Shown here: positions 61,427 to 64,000 of the stretch, in pieces
How positions within the stretch are numbered: the first letter of the stretch is position 1
How the letters are laid out: the number at the start of each line of letters is the position of its first letter
Origin: an uncultured Alphaproteobacteria bacterium
GTDB taxonomy: Bacteria > Pseudomonadota > Alphaproteobacteria > Caulobacterales > Caulobacteraceae
Assembly: GCA_903860975.1 (NCBI GenBank)
Contig: CAIOSI010000040.1
Coordinates: forward strand, 1 to 64,000
Reading direction: 5' to 3'
Length of the DNA: 64,000 nucleotides
The notes under the pieces: model-generated
Databases searched by the model: none
What the model was told of the DNA's origin: nothing
What the model saw: only the letters and a program-made list of their open reading frames with translations
Made by a program: the position numbers and the translations under genes

Positions 61427-62047
61427 ATGATCCGTCATCCGCTTATCGTCCTTGCGGCTCTATTCGCCCTGGCGCTGCCTGCGGCGGCCGCTGCCGCAGG
61501 GCCGTCCGAGGTCCCCCGCAACTCGCTCGATCCGCGCGTGAAGCTCAAGGATGGGGATCGGTATTTGCGCGACCTGTCGGCGCAGCTGGAGATACCTCGT
61601 GAGGAGATCTGCAAGGAGCTCTTGCAATATGACTGCTTCCGAGACGCCTTCCGGATCGTGCTGGGCGGGGTCGATGCCGCTGATCTAGGCGTCAATGAAC
61701 CGCTGGAGCAGGAGGCGCTGACGGCGCCGATCGCGCTCGATCGTGTCGCCTTGCGTGTCTGCGTCACGCGGGTCGAGCGCGACCTGGCCGATCCTAAGCA
61801 TGCGGTCTTGTTGCGGGGAGCTGGCCCCAAGGGCACCTCGCCAAGCCCGGCTTGGGTAAAGCGCACCGTGCAGGGCCTTTACGACCGGATTTTGGCTCGC
61901 GACGCGACGCCTGCGGAGACTGCCCAGCTTATGGGCTTCTACCAGAAGGTCTCCGCCTCGGCTTCGCCCGCCGACACCAAGGTTAAGGACTGGGTGACGC
62001 TCGGTTGTTTCGCCGTCGCGTCCTCGGTCGAGAACGTCTTCTACTGA
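61427..62047 (+). CDS. Exported protein of unknown function between the CxxCH and DUF1501 genes
   Basis: 206 residues with a clear signal peptide (LIVLAALFALALPAAAAAAG). The mature part is helical with four Cys (EEICKELLQYDCF, LRVCVTR, TLGCF) and a segment YDRILARDATPAETAQLMGF that resembles the helical repeat of DUF1592/DUF1800-type proteins. I do not recognise a full domain. It begins 11 bp after the CxxCH gene and precedes the DUF1501 gene by 22 bp, so it is probably a subunit or accessory protein of the same periplasmic system. Confidence 0.75.
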   Translation: MIRHPLIVLAALFALALPAAAAAAGPSEVPRNSLDPRVKLKDGDRYLRDLSAQLEIPREEICKELLQYDCFRDAFRIVLGGVDAADLGVNEPLEQEALTAPIALDRVALRVCVTRVERDLADPKHAVLLRGAGPKGTSPSPAWVKRTVQGLYDRILARDATPAETAQLMGFYQKVSASASPADTKVKDWVTLGCFAVASSVENVFY

Positions 62048-62069
62048 AATCGGACACGGGATCGGACAG

Positions 62070-63572
62070 ATGAACAGCCATTGGTCACGCCGCACTCTGC
62101 TTGGAGGCGGATTCAGTCTCGGCGCCATGCTGGCTGGCGCGCCGTTTGCGGCTCGCGCCCAGGCTGCTGCGAACGGACCGCCGCCGAAATTCCTGATCGT
62201 GCTGAGCGCCTTTGGGGGCGCAAACCTGATCGACTCCTTCATGGCGGTACGCGAAAGCGAGAGCCCCAACGCGGCGCAGTTGAACGCCTATCCCAACGAC
62301 CTCGTGCAGACGATCGGTGAGTTCCGCGCGATCGACCTGAAGTCCAAGGCGATCGGGGCGATCCCAGCCTCGTTCACCGCCAACCAGTCGAACTTCGTCA
62401 AGAAGCACGGCAGCGACATGATGGTGGTGACTCGTACCGGCAGCAGCGTGAACCACTTCGTGGGCCAGCAGCGCTCTATCAACGGCAACGCCGCGTGGAA
62501 GGGGCGCACGCTCCAGGAGGCGGTTGCTCTGACCTACGGCCAAGGCCATGCCATCCCCAATGTCCATTTGGTGAACGGCACCGGCTTCACTGAGCACGGC
62601 ACTGACAAGTCCATTCCGACCTATGCCTTCGGCGAACGCGCGCCGTCTCCCAATCTTTGGCCGCTTTCGCTCGATGGCTACAAGGGCGTGCGCGGCGCGC
62701 CTCAGCGCGACCTCTTTGAGGCGGCGCGGCGCTTGCGCAACGACCAGCTCGACCCGGGCTCGGACTTCTTCAGGACCTTCGGCCAGAGCGAGAAGGTCAA
62801 GCACTGGCAGGGCCTGCGCGAAGATTCCCTGCGCGGCGTCGAGGCCCAGGATCTGATCACCAAGCTAATGCTGTTCCCGGACTCGCCGAAGATGCCGCTG
62901 ACCGCCAGCGGACTGAAGGGCTCGGACCTTGGCCAGAAGGTGCGCGACGCCTTCCCCAACTACGACTTCGATCCCCTGGAAAGCCAGGCGGCGCTAGCGT
63001 TCCTGCTGCTGCGCTATGGCGTCTCGGTGACCGTCACTCTGGGGCCGGAAGGTGCAGCGGTATTCAAGAAGGGCGTTACCCTGGGGCAGGGTGGGCTAGG
63101 CGAGGGCGATATCGTCAACACACCGATTTCCTTCGACTTCTCCCATCAGGCCAACCGCGAGGTCCAGGCCGTGATGTGGGACCGGATCCTGAAGACGGCC
63201 GATCGGCTGATCACTCTGCTGAAGTCCGAGGAATACGCCGAAGGCAAGAGCTATTGGGATCACTCAATGATCTATGTGGCGACCGAATTTGGCCGCACCC
63301 GCAAACGCCCGGATAATGCCATGACCTTTGGCACTGGCCATGAGCTGAATAACGGTGCCCTGATCATCTCGCCTATGGCCAATGGTGGCCGGGTGCTGGG
63401 CGGTGTCGATCCTGAGACCTTGATGACCTATGGCTTCGATCCTGCGACCGGGCGTCCCGACAAGGGCCGGACCATGACCGAATCGGAGATCTACGGCGGC
63501 ATCGTTCAGGCCCTGGGCATCCCAACACCGGGCGCGGGACTGACGGACATGCGCGTGATGCGCCGGACTTAA
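62070..63572 (+). CDS. DUF1501-type Tat-exported protein
   Basis: 500 residues. The N-terminus SRRTLLGGGFSLGAMLAGAP has a twin-arginine signal, and the core looks like DUF1501, a family related to the sulfatase/alkaline-phosphatase fold. Segments FLIVLSAFGGANLIDSFMA, SSVNHFVGQQRSINGN, WDHSMIYVATEFGRTRKRPD and GTGHELNNGALIISP match its motifs (the T-E-F-G-R and G-x-H pair would bind metal). It is the third gene of the CxxCH/unknown/DUF1501 operon. Export by Tat implies folding or cofactor loading in the cytoplasm. The reaction is unknown. Confidence 0.82.
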   Translation: MNSHWSRRTLLGGGFSLGAMLAGAPFAARAQAAANGPPPKFLIVLSAFGGANLIDSFMAVRESESPNAAQLNAYPNDLVQTIGEFRAIDLKSKAIGAIPASFTANQSNFVKKHGSDMMVVTRTGSSVNHFVGQQRSINGNAAWKGRTLQEAVALTYGQGHAIPNVHLVNGTGFTEHGTDKSIPTYAFGERAPSPNLWPLSLDGYKGVRGAPQRDLFEAARRLRNDQLDPGSDFFRTFGQSEKVKHWQGLREDSLRGVEAQDLITKLMLFPDSPKMPLTASGLKGSDLGQKVRDAFPNYDFDPLESQAALAFLLLRYGVSVTVTLGPEGAAVFKKGVTLGQGGLGEGDIVNTPISFDFSHQANREVQAVMWDRILKTADRLITLLKSEEYAEGKSYWDHSMIYVATEFGRTRKRPDNAMTFGTGHELNNGALIISPMANGGRVLGGVDPETLMTYGFDPATGRPDKGRTMTESEIYGGIVQALGIPTPGAGLTDMRVMRRT

Positions 63573-64000
63573 GGCGGTTCGATCTTCTGGGTCTTGACGT
63601 ACAGGTGATATCGAAACGCGGTCCAGCATGCGGGTGATGTCGCTCGCGCGCCTGGTCGGCGAGTTAGAGGCCAAGCCCGCGCGTTTGCGCGATGAGCCTT
63701 CAGCGATCGCCTCGTCGAGCCGGACGAGGCGACACCGCGCTGACCGGAGAAACGCGACGGCTTGATTGCGGCGCACGTCGTCCTGCGTCGGGAGCTGAAC
63801 AAACTTGAGCAAGCCCACATCGTCGAGGCCAAAATCTGAGCTTTCCAACGCGCGCGCGATCGCGTCGACGGGCGATTTGGCGGCAATCTGCCCAAGCGGA
63901 TGCGGGGCCAAGTTTGGCGCTGGGCTGGGACTTGCCGTGCCACCGACAAAAATCTCGGCATACGGTGCGCAACCCTTCTGCCGCGGCTCTAGGAGGTGTT
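63573..64000 (-). other. Possible 3' part of a leftward gene entering from the right edge; unrecognised
   Basis: One minus-strand frame is open from the window edge through this interval and has protein-like composition: CAPYAEIFVGG, then PLGQIAAKSPVDAIARALES, SDFGLDDVGLLKFVQLPTQD and DVRRNQAVAFLRSARCR. It does not stop before entering the 3' end of the DUF1501 gene on the other strand (stop at 63264), which is unusual, so either the gene is shifted or truncated or the frame is fortuitous. I recognise no family. Confidence 0.3.

Noticed and set aside
1-64000. CRISPR arrays, prophage or complete tRNA/rRNA genes
   Set aside because: No regularly spaced repeats, no phage structural gene series and no full cloverleaf or rRNA sequence seen on reading both strands.

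Overview
The window is bacterial chromosomal DNA, GC-rich and densely coding. The gene set points to an alphaproteobacterium, probably Caulobacterales (Caulobacter or Phenylobacterium-like). The indicators are a self-contained N-acetylglucosamine PTS operon, a TonB-dependent receptor, many exported peptidases and hydrolases, a short PutA with a divergent Lrp-type regulator, DUF3617 and VOC proteins, and acyl-CoA dehydrogenase pairs. The genus is an inference from gene content; no rRNA or complete tRNA is present to confirm it.

Layout. 1-1.56 kb is a gene graveyard: the end of an IS3-type element abuts the last part of a SulP transporter STAS domain, followed by the C-terminal remnant of a sulfurtransferase and a tRNA-3'-end-like scrap. 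1.6-8.8 kb holds a GT39-like membrane glycosyltransferase, a DUF3617 secreted protein, a response regulator plus PAS/PAS hybrid histidine kinase, and a 2-hydroxycarboxylate (CitS-type) transporter. 9.3-20.6 kb is one leftward six-gene operon: S9 peptidase, M28 peptidase, nagA, GH20 hexosaminidase, EIIA-HPr-EI fusion and EIIC-EIIB-EIIB. Together these would trim GlcNAc-containing polymers outside the cytoplasm, import and phosphorylate GlcNAc, and deacetylate GlcNAc-6-P. 20.7-30.3 kb has a free-Met-sulfoxide reductase, a thiolase/SDR pair, a penicillin-acylase-type hydrolase, a VOC protein with a decayed tandem copy, a sorbosone-dehydrogenase-like lipoprotein and an acyl-CoA dehydrogenase pair.

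30.3-49.8 kb has an amidase, an FkbH-like HAD protein, a second S9 peptidase, an epimerase-type SDR, a secreted esterase, an OPT transporter, a membrane protein, a small exported coiled-coil protein, MscL, a flavin monooxygenase/ATP-grasp pair, a YtrA-type GntR/ABC operon and a CPA1 antiporter. 50-56.4 kb is the proline catabolism locus (Lrp regulator, PutA) followed by a TonB-dependent receptor.

The most unusual part is the right end. At 57.7-59.3 kb an overlapping two-gene operon encodes a MotA/TolQ/ZorA-like ion channel subunit and a MotB/ZorB-like partner whose periplasmic domain I do not recognise; no ZorC/D/E effector and no flagellar or Tol genes are next to it. At 59.9-63.6 kb a three-gene operon encodes an exported CxxCH protein with a calcium-loop motif, a small exported protein and a Tat-exported DUF1501-type protein. 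This arrangement recalls the planctomycete cytochrome/DUF1501 pairs.
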